A stretch of DNA of 64,000 bases from Streptomyces sp. TSRI0107 (GTDB taxonomy: Bacteria > Actinomycetota > Actinomycetes > Streptomycetales > Streptomycetaceae). The notes beneath the pieces were generated by a model. The model did no database searches and was not told the DNA's origin. It saw only the letters and a list, made by a program, of their open reading frames with translations. The translations under genes and the position numbers were made by a program. Positions 42,877 through 51,576 of the stretch are shown piece after piece (the stretch's first letter is position 1; each line of letters begins with the position of its first letter). The stretch lies in the NCBI RefSeq assembly GCF_001905845.1, contig NZ_LIVZ01000011.1, positions 295,432 to 359,431 on the forward strand. The letters run 5' to 3'.

Positions 42877-43155
42877 TCAGCGGCTCCGCTCGTCGTCCGC
42901 CGTTCCCTCGACACCGGTCAGCGGATCGCCGGTCGCCGTGCCCGGCGGTTCCGGCTCACGGGGCTGGCTCTCCAGACCGGAGTGGGAACCCGGCTCCTCC
43001 TCGTCGAGGGCGCGGGAGTAATCCGTCTCCGGCACGTCCTCGACGTCGTCCTCACGCTCGCCCTCCGCCTGGGAGGGAGTGGTGCGCGGCGGGTCGTACG
43101 TGTCGGTGGCGTCGTCCCGCTCGCCCTCGGCCTGGGACGGTGTCTGCTCGCTCAT
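42877..43155 (-). CDS. Small acidic protein with duplicated TPSQAEGER motif
   Basis: A 92-residue, highly acidic and hydrophilic protein, probably disordered. The motif TPSQAEGER occurs twice (residues 5-13 and 26-34), each followed by acidic residues. No signal, membrane segment or cysteine. The ATG (43153-43155) overlaps the stop of the lanthipeptide-operon gene upstream by 4 bases, so it may be translated as the last member of that operon. I do not recognise a function. Such short acidic proteins are known in Streptomyces as hypothetical proteins. Confidence 0.75.
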   Translation of the reverse strand: MSEQTPSQAEGERDDATDTYDPPRTTPSQAEGEREDDVEDVPETDYSRALDEEEPGSHSGLESQPREPEPPGTATGDPLTGVEGTADDERSR

Positions 43156-44606
43156 CGTGTTCCTCCCGAGGTCCGATCGGTCCCGGTCGGTCCCCCCGTG
43201 TACCCGTCCGGCCCCGCCTCATGCGAGTCGCACCACCCCGCGGCCAGCAGCGCGGCGGCCGACCGCGCCAGAGCCGTGTCGCCCCGCCCCAGCACATGAG
43301 CCACCGCCAGCACCGCCGCGAGCCCCGCCCGGTCCCGCCGCCACGCACACACGACGAGCAGCGGCTCGACACAAGCACTCCACGCGGCCCGCTCCCCGTC
43401 GGACGCTGCCCCTACGCCACCCCGCACCGCGTCGGCCCAGCGACACACCGCGTCGGCGTCACCGGCGTCGGGGGGTGATGGCGGGGTTGTGCGGCGTGGG
43501 GTGCCGTCGGCTCCGGCGTGGGGTGGTGGCTGTGCCGCCGGTTCTCGGGAGTGGTCGGTGCTGCGACTGCCGCTGTCGACTTCGGCGGATGCCGAGGGCG
43601 ATGGGGTGGCGCCGCCTGACCCTGTGCCGGGCGGTGTGGGGTGCCGGGGGTCGTCCGCGCGGCTGTCGGCCGGTGCCGGTGAGCCCAGATGCACCGCCGC
43701 CGCGAGCCCTGTCGCCAGCGTGGTGTGGTAACAGGTGCCGAAGAGGTACGCCGTCGCGTTCTCGCCGGTCAGAGGGGTCGCACCGGTCAGCAGAGCGGGC
43801 TGGTGCACCGGGCCGGGGACCGCCCCGTCGGGGCGCTGGGAGCGGGCCAGGGTGGCCCAGCCGGCGGACCTGAGCCGGTCGTCGGGATCGCCCGCCAGCT
43901 CCGCGCACACCAGCAGCTCCGCGACGAGGTCCAGGTGGCCGAGGGCGAGCTGCGCGGCCAGCAGTACGTGAACGGCGTCGCGCGGGAGAGGCACGTCCGG
44001 CGGGAGCGGGCGGGCGCCGAAGTCGGTGGCGTAGAAGAGCGCGTGGGTGAAGGCGTAGACCTCGCTCTCGTCCAGGGTCAGCGGGTCCGCGCCCAGCCCC
44101 GGCAGGCTCTGCCGGTAGAGGGACGTCCGGTCCGGCAGCTCGGGCGGGGCGGGGAGGCCGCAGCGGTCGAGGAAGCAGCGCAGCTCCAGCCGGCTCGCCA
44201 CCGGCCTGTGGGGGCGGGTGTGCCCGCCCGCGCCGACCGCGAGCAGTGCCCGGCAGTCCCGCCGCAGCTCCGGTCTGGGGCGGCCCAGCAGTTCCAGCAG
44301 CGCCACCAGGTTGAGGTGGTACGGGAAGTACGGGTCCGCGCGACGCAGCCCGGTCACGAACCCGGGTTCGTCGACGATCCGCTCGGCGAGGTCGAGCGCC
44401 CGGGCGCGCAGCTCGGAGTACGCCGGAACCGACAGCCCCGGCACCCGGTCCAGCAGACGCAGGAACCCCAGCAGCTCCAGCAGCGGACCCGGCCGGAAGG
44501 GGCGGCGCGGCAGCCGGCGCTCCCACTCGCCGGGGTCGAACCAGTCGAGCTGCGAGGACAGCCAGCCGGTCACCCCCTCCAGGACCCGGACCGCGGTCTC
44601 CCTCAC
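43152..44606 (-). CDS. LanV-like protein of unknown function in lanthipeptide operon
   Basis: A 484-residue protein starting at GTG 44604-44606, which overlaps the exporter permease stop by 4 bases. The N-terminal half is alpha-helical (RETAVRVLEGVTGWLSSQLD, YSELRARALDLAERIVDEPGF, PYHLNLVALLELLGRPRPELRRDC), with THALFYATDFG further on, reminiscent of DUF6895-type alpha-alpha repeat proteins. A Pro/Ser/Thr-rich linker (about 325-395) joins a shorter helical C-terminus. In the planosporicin and microbisporicin clusters, as I recall them, an unknown gene (pspV/mibV) follows the TU transporter, and this gene holds the same position. Function unproven. Confidence 0.75.
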   Translation of the reverse strand: MRETAVRVLEGVTGWLSSQLDWFDPGEWERRLPRRPFRPGPLLELLGFLRLLDRVPGLSVPAYSELRARALDLAERIVDEPGFVTGLRRADPYFPYHLNLVALLELLGRPRPELRRDCRALLAVGAGGHTRPHRPVASRLELRCFLDRCGLPAPPELPDRTSLYRQSLPGLGADPLTLDESEVYAFTHALFYATDFGARPLPPDVPLPRDAVHVLLAAQLALGHLDLVAELLVCAELAGDPDDRLRSAGWATLARSQRPDGAVPGPVHQPALLTGATPLTGENATAYLFGTCYHTTLATGLAAAVHLGSPAPADSRADDPRHPTPPGTGSGGATPSPSASAEVDSGSRSTDHSREPAAQPPPHAGADGTPRRTTPPSPPDAGDADAVCRWADAVRGGVGAASDGERAAWSACVEPLLVVCAWRRDRAGLAAVLAVAHVLGRGDTALARSAAALLAAGWCDSHEAGPDGYTGGPTGTDRTSGGTR

Positions 44607-45400
44607 CGGCCGCTCCGCAGCCGCAGCAGCGTCAACGCCAGCGCCAGGACCGCGCCGAGCGCCCCGAGATCGGCCCACCACGGCAGGATCCCGGGGCCGC
44701 CGAGCAGGCTCTGCCGGGCCAGGTCCACCGCGTACGTCATCGGGTTGAGGTGCATCACCGCGGCCAGCCAGCCCGGCGCGTCCTCGGGGGCGAACACCGA
44801 ACCGGACAGGAACAGCAGCGGGAACATGGCCAGTTGCACGGCCGCCTGAAGCGTCTGCACCCGCCGGATCAGCGTCGCCAGACACAGCCCGATGACACTG
44901 AACACCGCCGCGCTCAGCGCGTAGCACGCGGCCGCCGCCACGAATCCCGACGGCGTCAGCGGCACCCCGGCGAGCGGGCTGAAGGAGAGCATCAGCACAC
45001 TCTGCGCCGTGACCGTCCCGGCACCCGCGACCACCTTGCCGAGCGGCAGACACATCCGCGGCACCGGCGCCACCAGCAGCTCGCGCAGCACGCCGTACTC
45101 CCGGTCCCAGGCGTACGTCTGCCCGGAGGCGATGCCGACCGACACCACCTGGATGGCGATCAGCCCCGGGAAGACGTACGCGCTGAACGGCACCCCGGGA
45201 CGCACGGAGCCGATCATGCCGTCGAAGCCGACGGCGTAGACCAGCACGAAGAACAGGACCTGCACGGCCTGGCTGACCAGCATGCCCGGCCGGATGACCT
45301 GGCGCAGCAGGTCCCGGTGGGCGATGACCGCGACGGCCCGCAGGCCGGTCGCCAGTCGTTGTGTCGGGGTGTCCGGGCCGAACGCCGCCGCGTAGGTCAC
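44603..45400 (-). CDS. ABC-2 type permease, lanthipeptide exporter subunit
   Basis: A 265-residue membrane protein with six hydrophobic segments and the ABC-2 family pattern (AHRDLLRQVIRPGMLVSQAVQVLFFVLVYAVGF, SAYVFPGLIAIQVVSVGIASGQTYAWDREYGVLRELLVAPVPR). It starts at GTG 45398-45400, overlapping the ATPase gene by 4 bases. With that ATPase it should form a transporter equivalent to PspTU/MibTU, thought to export the lanthipeptide. It lies between the ATPase and LanV-like genes in the lan operon. Confidence 0.88.
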   Translation of the reverse strand: MTYAAAFGPDTPTQRLATGLRAVAVIAHRDLLRQVIRPGMLVSQAVQVLFFVLVYAVGFDGMIGSVRPGVPFSAYVFPGLIAIQVVSVGIASGQTYAWDREYGVLRELLVAPVPRMCLPLGKVVAGAGTVTAQSVLMLSFSPLAGVPLTPSGFVAAAACYALSAAVFSVIGLCLATLIRRVQTLQAAVQLAMFPLLFLSGSVFAPEDAPGWLAAVMHLNPMTYAVDLARQSLLGGPGILPWWADLGALGAVLALALTLLRLRSGR

Positions 45401-46353
45401 CGTGTGCTCACCTGCCCGTCGGCGGCCGCGGCCAGGTAGACGTCGTTCATCGACGGGTGCCGCACCGAGAGGGTGAGCCCGGGGACGTCCAGGGCGCGGA
45501 CCACGTCGGCGACCCGGCTCTCCGGGTCCGGGCAGTGCACGGCGACCCCGTCCGGCCCGGTCAGCGGGGCGAACCCGGCCGCGCGCAACTGGGCGGCGGC
45601 GAGCGCGTCGTCGGCGCTGGCCACCACGATCCGCGAGGAGTCCAGGCTGCTCTTGAGCCGCGCGGCGCTGCCCTGCCGCACCACCCGGCCGTCGCGCATG
45701 ATCACGATCTCGTCGGCGTACTCGGCCTCGTCCATGTAGTGCGTGGAGTACAGGACCGTCACGCCCAGTTCGTCCCGCAGTCTGGTCAGGTCCGCCCACA
45801 CCGCGCTCCGGGCACTCGGATCGAGTCCGTTGGTCGGCTCGTCGAGCAGCAGCAGCCCCGGCCGGTGCAGCAGCGCGCGGGCGATCTCCACCCGGCGGGC
45901 CAGACCGCCGGACAGCTCCTCGACGGGCCGGCGGGCCCGGTCCTGGAGCCCGAACAGCTCCAGCATCAGCGCGATCCGGCCGCGCGCGTCCGCCCGCCGC
46001 ATCCCGAACAGCCGCGCGTGGAACCACAGGTTCCGTTCGACGGACAGCTCCTTGTCGAGGGTGCGCTCCTGGAAGACCAGGCCCAGGGCGCGCCGGGCGG
46101 CCATGGGGGAGCGGCGCACGTCATGGCCGAAGATCCGCACCGAGCCCGCGTCCGCGCGGGCCGCCGTGGACAGCACCCGCAGCAGGCTCGACTTGCCCGC
46201 CCCGTTGGGCCCGAGCAGCGCGGTGATCCGCCCGGGAGGCGAGGAGACGTCCACCCCGCGCACGGCGGTGACCTTCCCGTACCGCACGACCAGCCCGCGC
46301 ACCTCGTACGCGGGCACCCCGGCTCCGCCCGCCGCTCCGGCCCCGCCGCTCAC
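45397..46353 (-). CDS. ABC transporter ATPase, lanthipeptide exporter subunit
   Basis: A 318-residue ATPase of the DrrA/ABC-2 class. Walker A LLGPNGAGKSSLL near residue 47, Q-loop LGLVFQERTLDKELSV, signature EELSGGLARRVEIARAL, Walker B LLLLDEPTNGLDP and H-loop YSTHYMDEAEYADE. Starts at GTG 46351-46353, overlapping the lanC stop by 4 bases. Upstream in-frame codons are Gly/Ala/Arg-rich shadow. Forms a pair with the permease downstream; substrate inferred to be the modified peptide because of operon position. Confidence 0.9.
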   Translation of the reverse strand: MSGGAGAAGGAGVPAYEVRGLVVRYGKVTAVRGVDVSSPPGRITALLGPNGAGKSSLLRVLSTAARADAGSVRIFGHDVRRSPMAARRALGLVFQERTLDKELSVERNLWFHARLFGMRRADARGRIALMLELFGLQDRARRPVEELSGGLARRVEIARALLHRPGLLLLDEPTNGLDPSARSAVWADLTRLRDELGVTVLYSTHYMDEAEYADEIVIMRDGRVVRQGSAARLKSSLDSSRIVVASADDALAAAQLRAAGFAPLTGPDGVAVHCPDPESRVADVVRALDVPGLTLSVRHPSMNDVYLAAAADGQVSTR

Positions 46354-47741
46354 GCCAGCCCCAGACAGCGGTCCCACGGCAGCGGTCCGTGCGGCACCGG
46401 CGACAGCGCCAGAGCCACCCCGGCGGCGCCCTCCAGCATCCCGGCCACGTCCAGCGCCCGGTGCGGCACCGGCGAGTGCGCGGCCGCCGGGAAGCGCATC
46501 AGATGCCGGAACCCGAATGGGGCCTCCTCGTCGAGAGCGGCCAGCACCATCCCCGTCAGCCGGTCGCGGCCCACACGCAGCACCGGCTCGGGCTCCGCCT
46601 CGGCGACCCGTGACAGCACCGCGAGCAGCCCGGCGAAGCCATGGCACACGGTCGGCCCGTCCACCGCCCACCGGTGCTCGTCCCGCCGCAGCGCCGCGCG
46701 CAGCCCCTCGACGGCGGCGGCCCGCCAGCGCGGCTGCCCGAACACCCGCCCCGCGCGGTGCAGCGCCGCCGCGACCCCCGGCGTGCCGTAGCACCAGGCC
46801 GTACGGGTGAACAGGGCGCGCGGCCGGTCGGCGGCCGTCTCGTCGTCCCAGCCCGCCCGCGCCGGCCAGTACGGCCCGGCCTCGTCGTGCAGCGTCCAGC
46901 CCAGCAGCCAGCCCGCGATCCGGTGCGCCGCCTCCGCCAGCCCCGGCACCTCGTGCCCGCGCTCCGCGGCCGCGGCCAGCACGGCGAGCGGCCCGGCGAT
47001 ACCGTGCGCCATACCGAGGTTGAAGTCGCCCCGCGGATACGTCCGCCGGTCCCGCTCACTGACCTGCAGATCGGCCGGCACCCACCAGCCGGGCACCGTG
47101 CGCCGCACCGGCCCCACCACCGTGACCGGCTCGCTGACCGCGACGAGGTGCCGCAGCGACGCCGCCAGCGTCTCCGCCACCTCCGGGGACCGCTCGGCCG
47201 GGTCCTCCGCCGAGTCGAGCAGGATCCGCGTGGTCCCCGACAACCCGTTGACGAGGTCGTACGACGCCCAGTCCACACCCTGCCCGCCCCGCCCCGCGCG
47301 CTCCTGGAAGGCGGCGAGCCGCTCCCGCTGCTCCCGCGCGACCCACTGCGCCAGGCGGCGCCGCAGCGACGCGTAATGGCCCGCGCCGCCCGCGCAGGTC
47401 TGGGCGGCGGCGAGCAGCGCGGCCGGACCGGAGAACAGGCCGCGGCTGGGCACGGCGCCCACCGCCCGGCCGGCGGCGGCGAGATGACGGTGCGCCACCG
47501 CACGCCACGACGCGTCCGCGCGGGCCAGCTCCCCGTACAGCAGCGCGGTGCCGGGCAGACCGTTGGCGAGGGTGAGCGGCCCCCACATCACGGCGTCGTA
47601 CACCGGGTCCCGGTTCTCCTCGCGGGACGCCACGGCGGCGACCGCGTCGGGATCCGCGAGCCGCCGCGCGACCAGCGCCACGGCCCGCTCGGCCGCCGCC
47701 GCCAAGGCGGGGGAGCGGTGCCCGAGGGCGACGGAACTCAT
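46350..47741 (-). CDS. lanC: LanC lanthionine cyclase
   Basis: A 463-residue LanC protein, the class I cyclase that adds cysteine thiols to dehydroalanine and dehydrobutyrine. All three zinc ligands are visible: Cys317 in TAWCYGTPG, and Cys366-His367 in TVCHGFAG. The preceding GMAHGIAGPLAVLA (243-256) is the usual catalytic-His GxxHG segment. Toroid repeats are seen as recurrent NGLPGTALL, NGLSGTTRIL, HGIAGPLAVL motifs. ATG 47739-47741 overlaps the lanB stop by 4 bases and has GGAGG upstream. Confidence 0.95.
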   Translation of the reverse strand: MSSVALGHRSPALAAAAERAVALVARRLADPDAVAAVASREENRDPVYDAVMWGPLTLANGLPGTALLYGELARADASWRAVAHRHLAAAGRAVGAVPSRGLFSGPAALLAAAQTCAGGAGHYASLRRRLAQWVAREQRERLAAFQERAGRGGQGVDWASYDLVNGLSGTTRILLDSAEDPAERSPEVAETLAASLRHLVAVSEPVTVVGPVRRTVPGWWVPADLQVSERDRRTYPRGDFNLGMAHGIAGPLAVLAAAAERGHEVPGLAEAAHRIAGWLLGWTLHDEAGPYWPARAGWDDETAADRPRALFTRTAWCYGTPGVAAALHRAGRVFGQPRWRAAAVEGLRAALRRDEHRWAVDGPTVCHGFAGLLAVLSRVAEAEPEPVLRVGRDRLTGMVLAALDEEAPFGFRHLMRFPAAAHSPVPHRALDVAGMLEGAAGVALALSPVPHGPLPWDRCLGLA

Positions 47742-50700
47742 GACAGGTGCCTCCGGCGGTAGAGATGGTCCTGTACGGCGCCCCGGGCGATGCCGAGCAC
47801 GGCCGTCTCCTGGGCGGTGGAGCCGCCCAGCAGCCGGTTGCACACCATGTGCAGCAGACTGCCCACGACCCGGCCCTCCGGCGTCCGGCCGCCCTCCCGT
47901 GCCGCCCGCGCCAGTCGCCGCACGGCCGCGTCCCGCTCGCCCAGCGCGGCCAGCACGCGCGCGCCGACGGGGTCGGCGGACAGCGCGGGCCAGCCGCCGT
48001 ACGGATCGACCAGCCGGCGCCAGCCGGCGGCCCGCTCCCGGAAGGCGTCGGGCAGGTCCCGCCGGGAGCCGGTCATGCCGAGCCAAGCCGCCGCGCCGTC
48101 GTCCCCGCAGTCCTCGGCGAGCAGCGGATGCCCGGGCGCGGGCGCCCCGAAGGCGTGGGCCAGCGCGGCGCAGGAGACCACGGCGAGGTCGTCGGCCCGG
48201 ATCCCGGCCGGGCCGGACCGGACGCCTGACCAGACACCGGCGGGCGGGGCGTGCCGGACCTCGTGGGCGAGCCGCAGCAGCGCGACGGTGGCCTCGCTGT
48301 CGCACCGGAACACCTCCTCGGCCGCCGCCAGCGCGCCCGCGCCGCCGTACCGCTCGACCTCCGGGTCGTACGGAGCCAGCGCATGCCCGCGCACCAGCCC
48401 CCGCCGCTGCCACTCGGCCAGCAGCCCACCCACCTCCAGGGCGACCGCGCCCCACAGATCGGACCGCTCGCCGTGCAGCCGCACCCGCAGGTGGTGCCCG
48501 GCGTCGTCGGTGTAGCGCAGGAAGAACCAGCGGTCCACGCCGCGTTCCCGGGCCCGCTCCACCAGCCCGGGCAGCGCGGTGCGCAGCAGCTCGTCCTGGC
48601 CGCGCGCGGAGCCGTACACCTTCAGCGACAGCCAGTCGCCGCCGAGCCCGTGCACGGCGCGCCGCGCGGTGTGGTGGCCCGTGTAGGGGCGGTACGCCGG
48701 CGGTGCCGGGCGGCGGGTGAGGGGAACGACGATCTCCGTGGTGTGCCCGGCGAGCGGACCGTCCAGCAGGCCTTCGTACTCCCCGGGCACCTCCTGGGCG
48801 ATCAGGTCGGGGTGCCGGGGGAGCCGGTCGCGCAGCAGCTCGCGGTGCCACGCCCGGTCCAGGTCGAGCAGCAGCCGCTGGTCCGCGGTGACGGCGAGGA
48901 CCAGCCGGGGAACGTCCCAGCGCTCGCGCCAGGCGGCGACCTCCCGGTCCCACACGGCCCCGGTCGCGCCCGGCGCCACGGCCCGCAGCTCGTCCAGCCG
49001 CCACACGGCACAGGCCAGCACGAACCGGCCGGAGCGGATCCTCGGCACGAACGGCGCCTGGGCGAGCGGACCCCAGTTCCACGGCTCCCACAGCCGCTGC
49101 CCCTCCAGGCCGATCTCCCACAGCAGCCGGGCGGCGTTGGGCGCCTGCGCGGGGGCGCTCACCATGTTGCCCAGCACCGGCACGATCTCCCGGCCCGTCG
49201 GCAGGTGCACGGCCGTCAACCGGTCCAGGGTGGCTCCGACGCCGATGTCCGCGAGCCGCAACTCCTCGGCACCGGCCGCGTCCGGGACGCCCACGGAGAT
49301 CCGCCGCCCCGTCGCGGGCACGGTGTGGGCGAGGTTGGACGCCCGGCCCGACCGGGTCCGGAAGGCGAGGTCCACCGCCACGGCCCCCGCCACGTGCACC
49401 GGCGTCTCCCGGTGCAGCGCGGCGAACGGTTCCCGCCAGCCGGGGTCCAGGTCGGCGAACCGCGCAAGGGTGGAACCCGCCCGGTGGGAGCCGGGGGAGG
49501 GGGACAGGAAGACCAGGAACTCCCCGCCGGTCAGCGCGTCCACGTCGGCGGCCACCACCTGCACCGTGACCTCGCACGAATTCTGCGCGACGGCGCCGAC
49601 AGCGCCCGTGTCCGCCGTGTCCGCCGCGTCCGCCGTGTCCGCCGTGTCCGGGCACAGCTCCGCCAGCTCGGCGTCGGTCAGCACCAGCTCGCGCCGCCGC
49701 TCGCGCACCGCCGTCGCCGCCAGCCGCGCCATCGCCCGGTCGACGGCGACCGCGCGCGGCTCCTCGGGCGGGGCGGGCACGGCCTCGCTGTTCGGCCAGC
49801 CGTACCCCGCCGGCGCCCCCAGCCCGGTAGCCGGATCGAGCAGTTCCAGCACGGGCACCAGCCGGTCGGCGCCGTACACGTCGAGAAACCGCCGGTGGAA
49901 GTCGCGCAGCGCCAGCAGACCCCGCTTCGGCCGCGACAGCCGCAGCATCAGCGTCGCCGCCCGCTCGATCTCCTCCCGCACGGCGTACGGCAGCCGCAGC
50001 TCCACGTCCAGCCGGGTGTCCACGTGCAACGGCGTGTCGTCCGCCGCCACGGCACGGGCGTCCGCCAGCAGCCGCCGCAGCCGCTCCCGCCCGGCGCCCG
50101 GAGGCAGGGCGTCGTAGTCCGCGCGGTCCCGGTCGAGGCGGTGCAGCGCCGCGCGGACCTGCTCGGTGGCGGGAGAGGGGGCCGCCACCGAGTCCAGGAC
50201 CGCCCGCACGTGCCGCAGCGGATCACCGCCGTCCAGCGGCGGGCGCAGCGAGGTGATCAGGATCTCCTGCCCGACCAGCTCCGCCAGCAGGGCGCGCAGC
50301 CGGTGACCGGGCGCCTTCGGGAAGGCGGCCGTGAGCCGGTCCACGAGCACCGGATACGGCACCGGGGCACGGGCCTCGGCGACCGCCCGCGCCACGACCG
50401 GCGTGTGCCGTACGGACACGGTGGCCCGCCCCGCGCCGTCCGCCGTGGGCGCCGCCGCGCGTGCCGAGGGGGCGGTCAGCATCAGCCGGTCGCCGCGCAC
50501 CGTCAGCGCCTGGTGCGCCTGCACGGTCAGCGCCTCCAGCACCGCCGGATCCCGTTCCAGACGGTGCGTCACCTTCGTGAGCCACTGGACGTCCGCGTGG
50601 GTGCGGGTCCGATGGGCCGTTCCCCGGACTGCCTTCGCGGTGGCGTCGAACTCGCCCACGGCCACGCCCGCGAACAGACCGAACGGCGTCGGCCGCGTCC

Positions 50701-50983
50701 GCATCCGGATGTCGTACCGCAGCACCGCCAGCGCCGCCCGCCGCAGCCGCCGGGCCGTCAGCCCTTCGGTGCTCCGCGCGGCCACCCGGCGCACCAGCGC
50801 GCTGAGTGCCGGTGAGGCGAGGGCGAGGGCCTCGTCCAGCAGCGGATCGGCGGCGGCCGCGCACAGCAGCGCCGCGCAGGCGCCGGGATCGTCGGGCGTG
50901 ACGCCGTCCTCGGGGAGCGGCAGGCCCGGCGCGGCCGGGGCCACCGGGGCGCGGAGCAGGAAGACGTCGGCCGCGCGGAACAC
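47738..50983 (-). CDS. lanB: LanB class I lanthipeptide dehydratase
   Basis: A full-length 1081-residue LanB. The N-terminal glutamylation domain shows the family motif RTRPTPFGLFAGVAVG (about 95-110) and TRTHADVQWLTKVTHRLE. The C-terminal elimination (SpaB_C) domain begins near GDWLSLKVYGSARGQDELL and contains RWFFLRYTDDAGHHLRVRLHG. LanB uses glutamyl-tRNA to dehydrate Ser and Thr of the precursor before LanC cyclisation. Start: GTG 50981-50983 (VFRAADVFLLRAPV), matching typical LanB N-termini; a TTG four codons earlier has a good GGGGGAG upstream and is possible. It lies 160 bases after lanA, separated by a strong hairpin. Confidence 0.93.
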   Translation of the reverse strand: MFRAADVFLLRAPVAPAAPGLPLPEDGVTPDDPGACAALLCAAAADPLLDEALALASPALSALVRRVAARSTEGLTARRLRRAALAVLRYDIRMRTRPTPFGLFAGVAVGEFDATAKAVRGTAHRTRTHADVQWLTKVTHRLERDPAVLEALTVQAHQALTVRGDRLMLTAPSARAAAPTADGAGRATVSVRHTPVVARAVAEARAPVPYPVLVDRLTAAFPKAPGHRLRALLAELVGQEILITSLRPPLDGGDPLRHVRAVLDSVAAPSPATEQVRAALHRLDRDRADYDALPPGAGRERLRRLLADARAVAADDTPLHVDTRLDVELRLPYAVREEIERAATLMLRLSRPKRGLLALRDFHRRFLDVYGADRLVPVLELLDPATGLGAPAGYGWPNSEAVPAPPEEPRAVAVDRAMARLAATAVRERRRELVLTDAELAELCPDTADTADAADTADTGAVGAVAQNSCEVTVQVVAADVDALTGGEFLVFLSPSPGSHRAGSTLARFADLDPGWREPFAALHRETPVHVAGAVAVDLAFRTRSGRASNLAHTVPATGRRISVGVPDAAGAEELRLADIGVGATLDRLTAVHLPTGREIVPVLGNMVSAPAQAPNAARLLWEIGLEGQRLWEPWNWGPLAQAPFVPRIRSGRFVLACAVWRLDELRAVAPGATGAVWDREVAAWRERWDVPRLVLAVTADQRLLLDLDRAWHRELLRDRLPRHPDLIAQEVPGEYEGLLDGPLAGHTTEIVVPLTRRPAPPAYRPYTGHHTARRAVHGLGGDWLSLKVYGSARGQDELLRTALPGLVERARERGVDRWFFLRYTDDAGHHLRVRLHGERSDLWGAVALEVGGLLAEWQRRGLVRGHALAPYDPEVERYGGAGALAAAEEVFRCDSEATVALLRLAHEVRHAPPAGVWSGVRSGPAGIRADDLAVVSCAALAHAFGAPAPGHPLLAEDCGDDGAAAWLGMTGSRRDLPDAFRERAAGWRRLVDPYGGWPALSADPVGARVLAALGERDAAVRRLARAAREGGRTPEGRVVGSLLHMVCNRLLGGSTAQETAVLGIARGAVQDHLYRRRHLS

Positions 50984-51091
50984 CGTGTCTTCCAAGGCCT
51001 GCTCCCCCTCCGCCGTCCTGCCGCGGTCTCCGCGCGCGTCGATCGGTCGATGTCGATGTCGATGCCGTGTCGTTGTCGATGTCACCGGCGC

Positions 51092-51137
51092 CGTCCGGGG
51101 GCCGGCCGGGCTCCGGGGCCGGCCGGCCACCCGGACG
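51092..51137 (-). terminator. Strong hairpin between lanA and lanB (attenuator)
   Basis: Six bases past the lanA stop, arms of 17 and 16 bases (left arm GGCCGGCCACCCGGACG on the plus strand, 51121-51137) pair fully except for one bulged base, around a 13-base loop. No U-tract follows. Such intercistronic hairpins usually let only part of transcription through, keeping precursor mRNA in excess over enzyme mRNA. Confidence 0.7.
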
Positions 51138-51143
51138 GTGGGC

Positions 51144-51311
51144 TCAGCAGCAGTGGCTGCAGCCCGAACCGCCGCCGTCGCTGGTGCAGCCCGGCGTGCA
51201 GTAGGAGACGGACGTGATGGCCGGTCCCGCGACCGACTTCTCGACGCCGATCTCCAGGTCGAGGTCGAACAGGTCCGCGTCGTCGTACTGAGCGGGTCCG
51301 TGGGTGCCCAT
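51144..51311 (-). CDS. lanA: Lanthipeptide precursor, planosporicin-like
   Basis: A 55-residue precursor. The leader (1-31) is acidic with the class I FDLDLE box (15-20) and ends in AGPA. The 24-residue core begins ITSVSYCTPGCTSDGG and ends GSGCSHCC, with five Cys and Ser/Thr residues placed for lanthionine rings. Compared with planosporicin as I recall it, position 6 is Tyr instead of Trp and position 14 Asp instead of Glu. Microbisporicin (NAI-107) shares the CTPGCTS and final CC pattern. Members of this group bind lipid II. AAGGAG lies 8 bases upstream of ATG 51309-51311. The larger open frame upstream is not needed. No halogenase, decarboxylase or dedicated protease gene accompanies it. 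Confidence 0.93.
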   Translation of the reverse strand: MGTHGPAQYDDADLFDLDLEIGVEKSVAGPAITSVSYCTPGCTSDGGGSGCSHCC

Positions 51312-51426
51312 GTGAGGCTCCTTCGTTCGGGAGAGGCGGATGGATGCTCGGGTGGTGCTCGCTGGATCTCTCCGTGCAGCACGCAACCACGTGCGCCACG
51401 ACGGGCTCAACGGCTTCCCGAAGGGC

Positions 51427-51452
51427 TGGCAGTAATGGCAGTGCAATGGCAG
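51427..51452. promoter_or_regulatory. Three TGGCAG direct repeats upstream of lanA
   Basis: TGGCAG occurs at 51427, 51436 and 51447, start-to-start spacing 9 and 11 bases. They lie about 115-140 bases upstream of lanA in the divergent gap 51312-51540. No GAACC/GCTAC promoter faces lanA, so another activator, plausibly the LuxR-type regulator at 56218, may act here. Weak evidence. Confidence 0.35.
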
Positions 51453-51542
51453 GGCGGAACGCAGTATTCGGCCGCCGGCGGCAGCCCGGTCCCGGGCCGG
51501 GGCCCGATTCGCTCGTAGGGGGGATCATCCGCGGGAGCGGAT

Positions 51543-51567
51543 GAACCGCCGCCCCGCGGACGGCTAC
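51543..51567 (+). promoter_or_regulatory. ECF-sigma promoter of the sigma gene
   Basis: GAACC (51543-51547), 15 bases, GCTAC (51563-51567), followed by GTAC. The same GAACC-N15-GCTACGTAC is found at 53089 and 58550. Nine bases separate the -10 end from GTG 51577, pointing to an essentially leaderless transcript and autoregulation of the sigma gene. Confidence 0.8.
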
Positions 51568-51576
51568 GTACGTCGT

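Noticed and set aside
51541..51576. ATG 51541 as start of the ECF sigma gene
   Set aside because: The ATG overlaps the -35 element of the cluster's own ECF promoter, so it cannot lie on that transcript.
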